The notes beneath the pieces were generated by a model. It saw only the letters and a list, made by a program, of their open reading frames with translations, was not told the origin of the DNA and ran no database searches. DNA of 64,000 nucleotides from Pseudothioclava sp033100795 (GTDB lineage Bacteria > Pseudomonadota > Alphaproteobacteria > Rhodobacterales > Rhodobacteraceae), in assembly GCF_033100795.1 (NCBI RefSeq), contig NZ_JAWLVI010000001.1, positions 1 to 64,000 of the forward strand. Reading direction: 5' to 3'. The translations under genes were made by a program, and so were the position numbers. Shown here piece after piece: positions 7,310-16,532 of this stretch. The first letter of the stretch is position 1; each line of letters starts with the position of its first letter.

Positions 7310-9550
7310 ATGGTCGGTGCGAATAACCAGATACTTACCGTTTCCTACGGCACGTTCTCGTGCACGCTGGAGGGCTTTGACCAGCCGTTCCAGACGATGC
7401 AGAAGATCGCCGAATATTTCCGCGATCTGGCGGCAGAGGATCGGTATTTCGGGGCAGAGCCGCCGACGCCGGATGCAGAGATGCTGCATCAGATCGCCGA
7501 GCGCGAGGTCAAGCGTCGGGTTGAGGCGCGGCTGGAGAATAACGGCCTTGTGCTGCGCGCCGCCGAGCCGGAGGCGCAGGTTGCCGCTCCGGTGGCTCCC
7601 CCTGTCATGCCGCCGCGCGCCGAGCCGATTGCCGAAACGCCAACCCCGCTTGGCCCTGAAACCGTGGCCGCCAAGTTGCAGCGCATCCGCGAGGCCGTGG
7701 CAACGGCCCGCGCTGCCAGTGCGCGCCAGACCGAGTATATCGAGGACCAGCACGCCGCGAATACCGCCTTTATGGCCGAGCAGGAGCCCGAACCCGAAAC
7801 CGCCGGTTTCGGCTATGAGCTGGACATCTCCGGGCCGTTGACCGAGGCCGAGCTGGAAGACGCGACCCTTGAAGATGAGGGGGTCGAAGAGGCGCAACCC
7901 GACGAGGACGAGGAGGCCGAAGCCGTCGCCTCGGTGATGGCGGCACTCGAGGAAGAGGCCGTCGCCATACAAGCGCCGGAGGCCGAAGCCCCCGTCGCAG
8001 AAGAAGAAATCATCGAGCCCGTGACCGATGAGGCCGCGCAGGAAGACGACATCCCGACCGAATCCGAAGCCGGGGATTTCGCCGCGCGTGATGCCATTCG
8101 GGATGCCCGCCGTGCGCGCCGTCGCGCGGCCCGCCGCGCCGCTCTGGTCGATGCGGCCCGCATCGCGGCCGAGCCGGAAGAGCCGTTGATTCTGGAGGCT
8201 CCGGTGGACGAGGGCGCCGATGAGGCGCAGGTCTTTGCCGTTGCCGACGAAATGACGGATACGCCGGTCAGCGCACTCGACGCCGAACAGTCGTGGCTTC
8301 CGGAAGACGAGCCCGCCGCCGGGATGGATGACCTCTCTGCGGAGCCGGATCTTGCCGAGAGCGTGGAACCCGCTTTGCGTGCGCGAGTTATCAAGGTGCG
8401 CCGCGTCGCTCCGGCCTCCGAGGTGGCCGAGGAGCCGGCGCAGGACGATGACGCGATGATCGACGCGCTAAGCACCTCGCTCGAAGCGGACCTCGTGGCC
8501 GAGCCGGTCTCTGCTGGCGCGCTGTCTCCCGAAGACGAGGAAGACCTGCTGCGCGAACTGGCCGAGCTGGAAGGTCAGCCCGAAGCCGGTGCCGACGACC
8601 TGCGTGATCTGACAGGCGATGCGGTTGCGGAACTTGCGTTGGAGCTCGATGTTGCCGATGCCGAAGCGGTTGTCGAGGAGCCGGAGGTTGTAGAGGCCGA
8701 TTACGCGCCTGTTGTCGGGGATGAACCTGTCCTTAATGAAACGGCAGACGACCTTGAAGAAACCTATGCCGATTTGCCGCTGCCCGAGACCGCAGTCGAG
8801 GAGATGGAAGAAGAGGTGTCCGCCGCCGAGCGCGAAGCGGAGGTGTCGCGTCTGATGCGCGAGGCGGATACGCGGGTTTCCGCGCCCGAGACGCGCCGCC
8901 GTGTGTCCGCGATCGCGCATCTGAAGGCCGCAGTTGCGGCTACGGTCGCCGACCGTCTGGCGCGCGGGCAGGACACGGCCAAAGGCGCAGGCGAAGAAGA
9001 CAACACGCAGGTCTACCGCGAGGATCTGAGCGAAGCCGTGCGCCCGCGCCGCCCCGTGGCGGGGGCAGGCCGTTCCGCTGCGCGTCCCGATGCGCCTCCC
9101 GCCCCGCGCCCCGCGCCGCTGGTGCTGGTGTCCGAACAACGTGTTGATACACCTGCGGAAACGCCGCTCGCTCCGATCCGTCCGCGCCGCGTATCGGCTG
9201 CTCAGATCATGGCAGAAGAAACCGAAGACGCGATCGAAACGGCCCCCCTGAGTGCGGACGAAGCGACCAGTTTTGCCGAGTTTGCGGAAAGCCTGGGCAC
9301 CGAAGGGCTGTCGGATCTGCTGGAGGCCGCCGCAGCCTATACCGCGCAAATCGAGGGGCGCCCGCATTTCTCGCCGCCGCAGATCATGCGCAAGCTGCAA
9401 AGCCTTGAGGACGGCGCCGATTTTACGCGCGAGGATCGCCTGCGCGTTTTCGGCAAGCTGTTGCGCCAGGGCAAAATCACCAAGGTCAAGCGCGGCCAGT
9501 ATGCAATTACCGAGGCCTCGCGCTTCTACGATCAGGCCAAAAGCGCCTGA
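7310..9550 (+). CDS. Large acidic low-complexity protein, conserved hypothetical
   Basis: A 746-residue protein. I recognise the N-terminal block (MVGANNQILTVSYGTFSCTL, about residues 1-75) as one conserved in Rhodobacterales hypotheticals, not as a known domain. Residues about 80-560 are very rich in Glu, Ala, Asp and Pro, interrupted by a short basic patch (RDARRARRRAARRAAL, about residue 265). The C-terminal 95 residues look folded and helical with a basic end (ITKVKRGQYAITE), possibly a winged-helix-like module. ATG 7310 was chosen over a GTG at 7280, because the conserved block begins there. Pipelines may label it a CheA-like chemotaxis protein because of the acidic repeats; nothing here supports that. 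Confidence 0.75.
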   Translation: MVGANNQILTVSYGTFSCTLEGFDQPFQTMQKIAEYFRDLAAEDRYFGAEPPTPDAEMLHQIAEREVKRRVEARLENNGLVLRAAEPEAQVAAPVAPPVMPPRAEPIAETPTPLGPETVAAKLQRIREAVATARAASARQTEYIEDQHAANTAFMAEQEPEPETAGFGYELDISGPLTEAELEDATLEDEGVEEAQPDEDEEAEAVASVMAALEEEAVAIQAPEAEAPVAEEEIIEPVTDEAAQEDDIPTESEAGDFAARDAIRDARRARRRAARRAALVDAARIAAEPEEPLILEAPVDEGADEAQVFAVADEMTDTPVSALDAEQSWLPEDEPAAGMDDLSAEPDLAESVEPALRARVIKVRRVAPASEVAEEPAQDDDAMIDALSTSLEADLVAEPVSAGALSPEDEEDLLRELAELEGQPEAGADDLRDLTGDAVAELALELDVADAEAVVEEPEVVEADYAPVVGDEPVLNETADDLEETYADLPLPETAVEEMEEEVSAAEREAEVSRLMREADTRVSAPETRRRVSAIAHLKAAVAATVADRLARGQDTAKGAGEEDNTQVYREDLSEAVRPRRPVAGAGRSAARPDAPPAPRPAPLVLVSEQRVDTPAETPLAPIRPRRVSAAQIMAEETEDAIETAPLSADEATSFAEFAESLGTEGLSDLLEAAAAYTAQIEGRPHFSPPQIMRKLQSLEDGADFTREDRLRVFGKLLRQGKITKVKRGQYAITEASRFYDQAKSA

Positions 9551-9568
9551 TCTGAATGACCTAAAGAG

Positions 9569-9610
9569 AAACGGAGGGGGAATCCCCAGCCCCTGACGGT
9601 AAATGTTGAA
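9569..9610 (+). repeat. Left arm of an inverted repeat flanking the sieB remnant
   Basis: A 42-base arm starting AAACGGAGGGG, then a small GGGG/CCCC hairpin, then AGCCCCTGACG and TAAATGTTGAA. The reverse complement of 10383-10425 carries the same three 11-base blocks, each exact, separated by one short variable stretch and one G/A difference. It begins 18 bases after the stop of the acidic-protein gene. Confidence 0.8.
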
Positions 9611-9637
9611 GCTCCGCAGAAAACACTCTGCGGAGCT
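9610..9637 (+). terminator. Intrinsic hairpin terminator candidate
   Basis: A perfect 11-bp stem, AGCTCCGCAGA (9610-9620) with TCTGCGGAGCT (9627-9637), encloses an AAACAC loop and is followed by a weak TTCGCTTTC tail. It is probably the transcription stop for the acidic-protein gene. It lies immediately inside the left inverted repeat. Confidence 0.65.
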
Positions 9638-9708
9638 TTCGCTTTCGCAAGCATTCCAAGTGACCTATATCTTCAGGATAACGCGCCCCGATGTTCAAGG
9701 ATGATTTC

Positions 9709-10261
9709 ATGCCCAGTTTGAAGGAGTTTGTTGCAGCGCTTCAAGCCGGGTGATTTCCAGCATTGGCGGCATTCGTTGGCTGCTCAATCATTGTAGCGGG
9801 AGACTACTTCAATCTCCCCTACCTGGAGACAAGTCCTGACTTTCTTCTGACAATAGCCGTCGTGATCGGGGTTTTTTTCCTTCAGTATTCTTGTCGCCAA
9901 TATCGCTTACCTCCCGATCACTATTTGGAAGGCTTTTCAACGATGCAAAAGCAGGAAAGAACTTCGGAAGAAGCTTGTGCGTGAGGTTGAGTCAGCACCA
10001 GACTCAGAAAAGGCAATTCTGGCTTATCTTGTAACATCTGGGCGCAAGGCGTTCGCGGCCGAATTCAACGATCAAAGGCTATCGCCCTTGGTGTCCAAAG
10101 GTTTTCTCGTGAAGCTCGGTGGAACCAATAGCGTATTGGCGTGGCCCTACATCGTTCGGCAAGAGGTTTGGGACTACCTCATTGAAAACCAAGATAGCTA
10201 CCGCATAGAGTTTCCTGACGACGCCAAAGATCCATTCCATTGGGGAAACGCTGGCTGGTAA
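9709..10261 (+). pseudogene. Decayed SieB-like superinfection-exclusion gene
   Basis: Starting at ATG 9709 (MPSLKEFVAALQAG) the frame meets TGA at 9751-9753, where TGG (Trp) would fit, and then continues in frame with FPALAAFVGCSIIVAGDYF. At the 7-T run 9872-9878 one extra T moves the frame; removing one T gives GVFSFSILVANIAYLPITIW and then the frame that ends at TAA 10259-10261 (GRKAFAAEFNDQRL...VWDYLIEN). The repaired product is about 183 residues: two membrane segments, a basic cytosolic stretch, then a helical/winged module with a C-terminal WDYL motif. That is the layout of SieB-family proteins, phage or prophage inner-membrane proteins that block superinfecting phages. Family assignment comes from memory of the pattern. 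The sequence is visibly poorer in GC than its surroundings, which suggests acquisition. Confidence 0.65.
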
Positions 10262-10292
10262 ACCCGTCGAGGATATTTTCGAGGGGTTTACC
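10257..10292 (+). terminator. Hairpin at the end of the sieB remnant
   Basis: A perfect 9-bp stem, GGTAAACCC (10257-10265) with GGGTTTACC (10284-10292), contains a second inner TCGA/TCGA pairing. It overlaps the stop codon of the sieB-like frame and may end its transcript, though no T tract follows. Two more small hairpins lie downstream (GTTGGCC/GGCCAAC at 10351-10371, TTGAA/TTCAA at 10372-10387). Confidence 0.45.
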
Positions 10293-10382
10293 AAATGGAG
10301 TTGTCGCAGTAACGCCGCATAGCCCTGAAAGCCAGAGCTTAGACAGGCGAGTTGGCCGGAAAATGGCCAACTTGAATGGCAT

Positions 10383-10425
10383 TTCAACATTTATCGTCAG
10401 GGGCTGGGGGAAATCCCCTCCGTTT
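10383..10425 (-). repeat. Right arm of an inverted repeat flanking the sieB remnant
   Basis: Read on the minus strand, this 43-base arm begins AAACGGAGGGG, has a GGGG-ATTT-CCCC hairpin, and continues with AGCCCCTGACG and TAAATGTTGAA. It mirrors 9569-9610. It starts directly at the stop codon of the DUF2842 gene. No convincing target-site duplication flanks the two arms. Confidence 0.8.
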
Positions 10426-10665
10426 TTATTTCTCGTTCGGAGCGTCCGGGTCGGGCTTGCCGACGCCCAGAAACACGGGCCGCAAAGGCAGTGCCCAAAG
10501 CGCGCCCAAGACGATATAGACCAGAAGCTCGCCCCAGATCGGCAGGCGCCCAAAGCGCGTGTCGAACCAGTTGGTCAGGCTGACCGCCAGCACGATGTAG
10601 ATCGGCAGCCAGACCACAAGCGCCAGTATCGACAGGCGCTTGCGCGTTTTATACCCCAGAGCCAT
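10426..10665 (-). CDS. DUF2842 small membrane protein
   Basis: A 79-residue protein (MALGYKTRKRL...) with two hydrophobic helices (about residues 12-30 and 44-64), matching the DUF2842 family common in Alphaproteobacteria. Its start codon shares one base with the stop of purA, so it is the second gene of a purA operon. The function is unknown. The stop codon abuts the right inverted repeat. Confidence 0.8.
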   Translation of the reverse strand: MALGYKTRKRLSILALVVWLPIYIVLAVSLTNWFDTRFGRLPIWGELLVYIVLGALWALPLRPVFLGVGKPDPDAPNEK

Positions 10666-11960
10666 CAGTCCACGAAGGGGTCTGTGACGAGGATCGTGTC
10701 CTCGCGCTCGGGGCTGGTCGACAAAAGTGCCACCGGGCATTCGATCAGTTCTTCGACGCGGCGGACGTATTTCACCGCATTCGCCGGCAGGTCGTTCCAC
10801 GAACGCGCGCCTTCGGTCGATTCCGACCAGCCGGGCATCTCTTCGTAGATCGGTTTGCAGCGTGCCTGCTGATCGGCGGCGGTCGGCAGATAGTCGAGCT
10901 TTTCGCCGTCCAGATCGTAGCCGACGCAGATTTTCAGCGTTTCGAATCCATCCAGAACATCCAGCTTGGTCAGCGAAATGCCGGTCACACCCGAGGTTGC
11001 GCAGGTCTGGCGCACGAGGGCTGCATCGAACCAGCCGCAGCGACGCTTGCGCCCCGTCACGGTGCCAAACTCATGGCCGCGCTCGCCAAGGCGCTGGCCG
11101 TCGGCGTCGTCCAGCTCGGTCGGGAACGGGCCTTCGCCCACGCGGGTGGTGTAGGCTTTGACGATCCCCAGAACGTAGTTGATCGCACCCGGACCGATGC
11201 CGACGCCCGTCGCTGCCTGCCCTGCGATCACGTTGGACGAGGTCACGAAGGGGTAGGTGCCGAAGTCGATGTCCAGCAGCGCGCCTTGCGCCCCTTCGAA
11301 CAGGATGCGTTTGCCTGCCTTGCGCTTTTCGTTCAGCACTTTCCAGACCGGAGCCGCGAAGGGCAGGATTTCCTTGCCGATTTCTTTAAGCTGCGCGATC
11401 AGCGCGTCGCGGTCCACCTCGGAGATACCAAGGCCGCGGCGCAGCGGGTTGTGGTGTTGCAGTGCGCGGTCAACGCGGGCAATCAGTGTCGCCTCGTCGG
11501 CCAGATCGGCCACGCGGACCGAACGGCGGCCGACTTTGTCTTCATAGGCCGGACCGATGCCGCGACCGGTGGTGCCGATCTTGGTGCCTTTGGAGGCCGC
11601 CTCTTCGCGCGCGCGGTCCAGCTCGCCGTGGATCGGCAGGATCAGCGGCGTGTTTTCTGCGATCATCAGCGTTTCGGGCGTGATTTCAACGCCTTGCTCG
11701 CGGATCGAGGCGATTTCCTTGATCAGGTGCCACGGGTCCAGAACGACGCCGTTGCCGATCACCGACAGCTTGCCGCCGCGCACCACGCCCGAAGGCAGCG
11801 CGTTCAGCTTGTAGACCTTGCCGTCAATGACAAGCGTGTGGCCTGCGTTATGGCCACCCTGGAAGCGCGCGATGACGTCGGCGCGTTCCGACAGCCAGTC
11901 AACGATCTTGCCTTTCCCCTCGTCACCCCATTGGGCGCCGACGACGACGACATTGGCCAT
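10665..11960 (-). CDS. purA: Adenylosuccinate synthetase
   Basis: 431 residues, the normal PurA length. It joins IMP and aspartate with GTP to make adenylosuccinate in AMP synthesis. The start is the ATG at 11958-11960 (MANVVVVGAQWGDEGKGK), which holds the GDEGKGK GTP-binding loop; an upstream ATG would add 14 unrelated residues. Other landmarks are FQGGHNAGHT with the catalytic His, GTTGRGIGPAYEDK, and the C-terminal VRRVEELI. It is divergent from secG. Confidence 0.97.
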   Translation of the reverse strand: MANVVVVGAQWGDEGKGKIVDWLSERADVIARFQGGHNAGHTLVIDGKVYKLNALPSGVVRGGKLSVIGNGVVLDPWHLIKEIASIREQGVEITPETLMIAENTPLILPIHGELDRAREEAASKGTKIGTTGRGIGPAYEDKVGRRSVRVADLADEATLIARVDRALQHHNPLRRGLGISEVDRDALIAQLKEIGKEILPFAAPVWKVLNEKRKAGKRILFEGAQGALLDIDFGTYPFVTSSNVIAGQAATGVGIGPGAINYVLGIVKAYTTRVGEGPFPTELDDADGQRLGERGHEFGTVTGRKRRCGWFDAALVRQTCATSGVTGISLTKLDVLDGFETLKICVGYDLDGEKLDYLPTAADQQARCKPIYEEMPGWSESTEGARSWNDLPANAVKYVRRVEELIECPVALLSTSPEREDTILVTDPFVD

Positions 11961-12165
11961 AAGACTCTCCTTGGCTCTGTTCCGTGCGAAAAACCGCGCC
12001 ACCTATAGCGAGTGATGGGGCAGGGGGAAAGCGCGTTTTCATGCTGATCGCGTGGTGTTTGTAGAAGAGTGCACGGGGCGTGCGCAGAAAAGGGGGAAAT
12101 TCCCTTGCGCCGAGGGCTTCATCCGCCTAGATAGGCGCGTCGATTGAAAGAAGGCCCAACCGAAC

Positions 12166-12516
12166 ATGGAAAATGTCATCCTCTCGATCCACCTGATTCT
12201 GGCTCTGTTGCTGATCGGTGTGGTGTTGCTTCAGCGCTCTGAAGGGGGCGGTCTGGGTATGGGTGGCGGTTCGGGCGTGATGTCGGGACGTCAGGCGGCG
12301 AACGCGCTGTCGAAACTGACCTGGGGGCTTGCGATCGCGTTTCTGATCACCTCGGTGACGCTGACGGTTTTGGCCGCGCGCAAGGCAGGTGTCAGCTCGG
12401 TCATGGATCAGCTGGTCGAGCCGGCGCCAGCGGTTGAAACTCCGGTTGCGCCCGCGATTGACGTGACGCCTCCGCCGGCCGCTGATGCGCCGGTCACGCC
12501 GCCTGCTGCGAACTAA
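12166..12516 (+). CDS. secG: Protein-export membrane subunit SecG
   Basis: A 116-residue subunit of the SecYEG translocon. It has two membrane helices (about residues 3-22 and 54-72) separated by the typical glycine-rich loop (LQRSEGGGLGMGGGSGVMSG). The tail after residue 80 is rich in Pro, Ala and Val, as in other alphaproteobacterial SecG proteins. It lies upstream of pyrG, a common order in this group, but a terminator separates the two. Confidence 0.93.
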   Translation: MENVILSIHLILALLLIGVVLLQRSEGGGLGMGGGSGVMSGRQAANALSKLTWGLAIAFLITSVTLTVLAARKAGVSSVMDQLVEPAPAVETPVAPAIDVTPPPAADAPVTPPAAN

Positions 12517-12534
12517 GCAATTTTTGGTGGTTTG

Positions 12535-12571
12535 GTCGCCCCACAACCAGTTGGGGATGGTGCGACTTTTT
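12535..12571 (+). terminator. Intrinsic terminator after secG
   Basis: An imperfect stem with GTCGC (12535-12539)/GCGAC (12562-12566) outside and CCCA/TGGG inside, followed by TTTTT at 12567-12571. It lies 19 bases after the secG stop. Confidence 0.65.
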
Positions 12572-12692
12572 ACCCAAGAGCTTGCGGTCCGGTTGCGGGC
12601 GGATCGCGAATCGTGTAAGCATTAAATCCCGTGATGCAGGCCTTTTCAGGTCGCGCAAATAACAAGAATTTTGCTCTTTCACGGGGGATCCC

Positions 12693-14336
<1,644 letters not shown>

Positions 14337-14372
14337 GCTAACAGGAGTTGCGCGCCGCTTGGCGCGCCGGAG

Positions 14373-14396
14373 AGAGGGGGCGCTGCCCCCTCTTTT
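14373..14396 (+). terminator. Intrinsic terminator after pyrG
   Basis: A perfect 9-bp stem, AGAGGGGGC (14373-14381) with GCCCCCTCT (14385-14393), encloses a GCT loop and is followed by TTT. A second hairpin (GCGCGCC/GGCGCGC, about 14350-14367) precedes it. Confidence 0.75.
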
Positions 14397-14414
14397 GCTG
14401 TGCAAAATTCACCC

Positions 14415-14437
14415 CCGCCCTGCCGGGAGCAGGGCGG
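14415..14437 (-). terminator. Hairpin after the 2-hydroxyacid dehydrogenase gene
   Basis: A 9-bp perfect stem, CCGCCCTGC (14415-14423) with GCAGGGCGG (14429-14437), starts directly at the stop codon of the minus-strand gene. On that strand the sequence continues GGGGGTGAATTTTG, a weak T tract. Confidence 0.6.
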
Positions 14438-15379
14438 TCAATAGCCCCGCGTGCGGTCCACGAGGTGAAGCAAAGGCGCGCCCTCCTCGGACCGGCGGAT
14501 ATTTTCGGCGATGACACGGGCGGCCGACGAGGGGCGCGTTTCGGCGGCGATATGCGGCGTCACAGTGACCTTGGGGTGCGCCCAATAGGGGTGCTCGGGC
14601 GGCAGTGGTTCGGTCTTGAACACATCAAGCGTCGCCGCGCCGACCTGTCCGGTCTCAAGCGCGGCCAGAAGCGCGTCGTCGTCGATCAGGTTCCCGCGGC
14701 CGGGGTTCAGGATCACCGCGCCTTTGGGCAAAAGCGCAAGGGTTTCCGTGTTCAGAAGGTTGGTCGTTTCGGGGGTGTTCGGCAGGATCGTGACAAGGAT
14801 TTCTGCCGTGGAAAGCGTCTCGCGCAGACCATCCGCGCCATGTAGGCAGGTGACACCCGCGACGGTTTTTGGTGTGCGGCTCCAGCCTGTTACCTTGAAG
14901 CCAAGCTGCGCCAATGTGGTTGCGCAGGCCGCCCCGAGCGCACCGATGCCGAGGATGGTGATCGCGCGCTCGGTTGCAAGCGGGGGCACATGGCCCGCCT
15001 GCCGCCAGACGCCATCCTGATGGGTCTGGAAAAAGTCGACATCCAGATGGTAGCGCATTGCGTGGCCCACGACCCATTCCACCATGCCGCGCGACAGCCC
15101 TTCGTCGACCATGCGGCACAGTGGCTGTGTGAGGGTGGCATTGCCGACGACCCGCTCGACCCCCGCCCAAAGGCTAAGAACCGCGCGGGTGCGGGTGTAG
15201 GCGGTGAAATCCTGCACCGGACCGCGGGGCGAATAGACGATGTAATCGACTTCGGAGGGCGGCAGGTCATCCGGCAGGCAAAGACGCGCCGTAACGCCCG
15301 CCTCGGCCAGCGCTGCCTGCAACGGCGCCTGATAGAGCGGCCAGTTCTCGATACGGTCAGCGAAAAGGATGTTGAGCAT
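14438..15379 (-). CDS. ghrA: D-isomer 2-hydroxyacid dehydrogenase (glyoxylate/hydroxypyruvate reductase A type)
   Basis: A 313-residue NAD(P)H-dependent 2-hydroxyacid dehydrogenase of the GhrA group, which reduces glyoxylate and hydroxypyruvate. The Rossmann motif is ILGIGALGAACATTL; the substrate-binding Arg/Glu/His region reads NPGRGNLIDDDALL, DVFKTEPLPPEHPYW and TPHIAAET. It starts 3 bases after rodA ends, so it is the last gene of the mreBCD-mrdA-rodA operon although its chemistry has no obvious link to cell shape. Confidence 0.9.
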   Translation of the reverse strand: MLNILFADRIENWPLYQAPLQAALAEAGVTARLCLPDDLPPSEVDYIVYSPRGPVQDFTAYTRTRAVLSLWAGVERVVGNATLTQPLCRMVDEGLSRGMVEWVVGHAMRYHLDVDFFQTHQDGVWRQAGHVPPLATERAITILGIGALGAACATTLAQLGFKVTGWSRTPKTVAGVTCLHGADGLRETLSTAEILVTILPNTPETTNLLNTETLALLPKGAVILNPGRGNLIDDDALLAALETGQVGAATLDVFKTEPLPPEHPYWAHPKVTVTPHIAAETRPSSAARVIAENIRRSEEGAPLLHLVDRTRGY

Positions 15380-15382
15380 GGG

Positions 15383-16522
15383 TTACCTCGGGCGGTGGAC
15401 CTGCGCACTTTGCACGAGACCGAATGCCGCAAGCAAGATCATCATCGCGGTGCCGCCGTAGCTGACCAGCGGCAGCGGCACCCCCACAACGGGCATCAGC
15501 CCCATGACCATCGCCATATTGATCGCGAAAAACAGGAAAAACGTGCCCGCCACCCCGATAATCAGAAGTGATGAATAGCGATCCTTGTTGACGATGGCGG
15601 CCTGAATACACACCGCGATGATCCCCGCATAAAGCAGCAAAAGCGAGAAGGCGCCGACAAAGCCGAACTCCTCGGCCAGCGTGGTGAAGATAAAGTCGGT
15701 GTGCTTTTCGGGCAGGAAGTTCAGCCGCGATTGCGTGCCCTGCATAAAGCCGCGCCCCGACCAGCCTCCCGAGCCAAGCGCGATCTGCGCCTGGGTGATA
15801 TTATAGCCCGCGCCCAGGGGGTCCGAGCTTGGATCAAGGAAGGTGTCGATGCGCTTGTATTGGTAGTCGTGCAATAGCTGCCAATCGGTGCCGCGGCTCT
15901 CCATCACGCCAAAGACCAGCCCGACGACCAGTGCGATCACCGTGCCGAAATACCACAGGCTGACACCTGCGGCGAACATCACGATGCCCCCCCCCATCAC
16001 CAGCATCACGGCCGTGCCAAGGTCGGGCTGGGCCAGCACGAGGAATGTTGGCACGAGGATAATCCCGACCGGCAGGGCGACCCAAAGGGGCTTGGAAACC
16101 TTCTCGACATCGAGCCAGTCGTAATAGCCCGCCAGCAGCATCACGAGTGAGACTTTCATCAGTTCCGAGGGTTGGATGCGGATCGGGCCAAGCTCCAGCC
16201 AGCGTTGCGCGCCCATGCCGATGGCCCCGAAAAATTCCACCGCGACCAGCAGCAGCAGCGCGATCAGATAGGCTAGCATCGACATATTGCGCCAGAACCA
16301 GATCGGCGTGAAGCCGACGGCCAGCATCGCCGCGATACCGACGCCAAAGCGCTTCATCTGCGGCGCGGCCCATGTGTCAAGCGTGCCGCCCGCGACCGAG
16401 TAAAGCATCAAAAACCCGACGCAAGCCACTGCGGTTAAAAGGATAATCAGCGGCCAGCTTAGAAACAGGATCTTGGAGAATCCTGTCGGGACGGTTTTGA
16501 GGCTGCTTTCAAGATAGCTCAT
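15383..16522 (-). CDS. rodA: Rod-shape peptidoglycan glycosyltransferase RodA
   Basis: A 379-residue SEDS-family polytopic membrane protein (about ten helices) that polymerises glycan strands with PBP2 in the elongasome. The start is the ATG at 16520-16522 (MSYLESSLKTVPTGFSK); a longer frame adds 24 residues that belong to the upstream gene's end. SEDS hallmarks are LGPIRIQPSELMK, AQPDLGTA, and the C-terminal GVPLPLVSYGGTAMM. It follows mrdA by 10 bases. Confidence 0.95.
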   Translation of the reverse strand: MSYLESSLKTVPTGFSKILFLSWPLIILLTAVACVGFLMLYSVAGGTLDTWAAPQMKRFGVGIAAMLAVGFTPIWFWRNMSMLAYLIALLLLVAVEFFGAIGMGAQRWLELGPIRIQPSELMKVSLVMLLAGYYDWLDVEKVSKPLWVALPVGIILVPTFLVLAQPDLGTAVMLVMGGGIVMFAAGVSLWYFGTVIALVVGLVFGVMESRGTDWQLLHDYQYKRIDTFLDPSSDPLGAGYNITQAQIALGSGGWSGRGFMQGTQSRLNFLPEKHTDFIFTTLAEEFGFVGAFSLLLLYAGIIAVCIQAAIVNKDRYSSLLIIGVAGTFFLFFAINMAMVMGLMPVVGVPLPLVSYGGTAMMILLAAFGLVQSAQVHRPR

Positions 16523-16532
16523 CTGCCCCCCC

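Noticed and set aside
8468..9400. A 310-codon minus-strand frame opposite the acidic protein
   Set aside because: It arises from the repetitive Glu/Ala codon use of the plus-strand gene and has no start signal or domain.
9751..9753. TGA in the sieB-like frame as a selenocysteine or readthrough codon
   Set aside because: A separate frameshift breaks the same gene, the position suits Trp (TGG) by pattern, and no selenocysteine element or selenoprotein family is involved. Decay or sequencing error is simpler.
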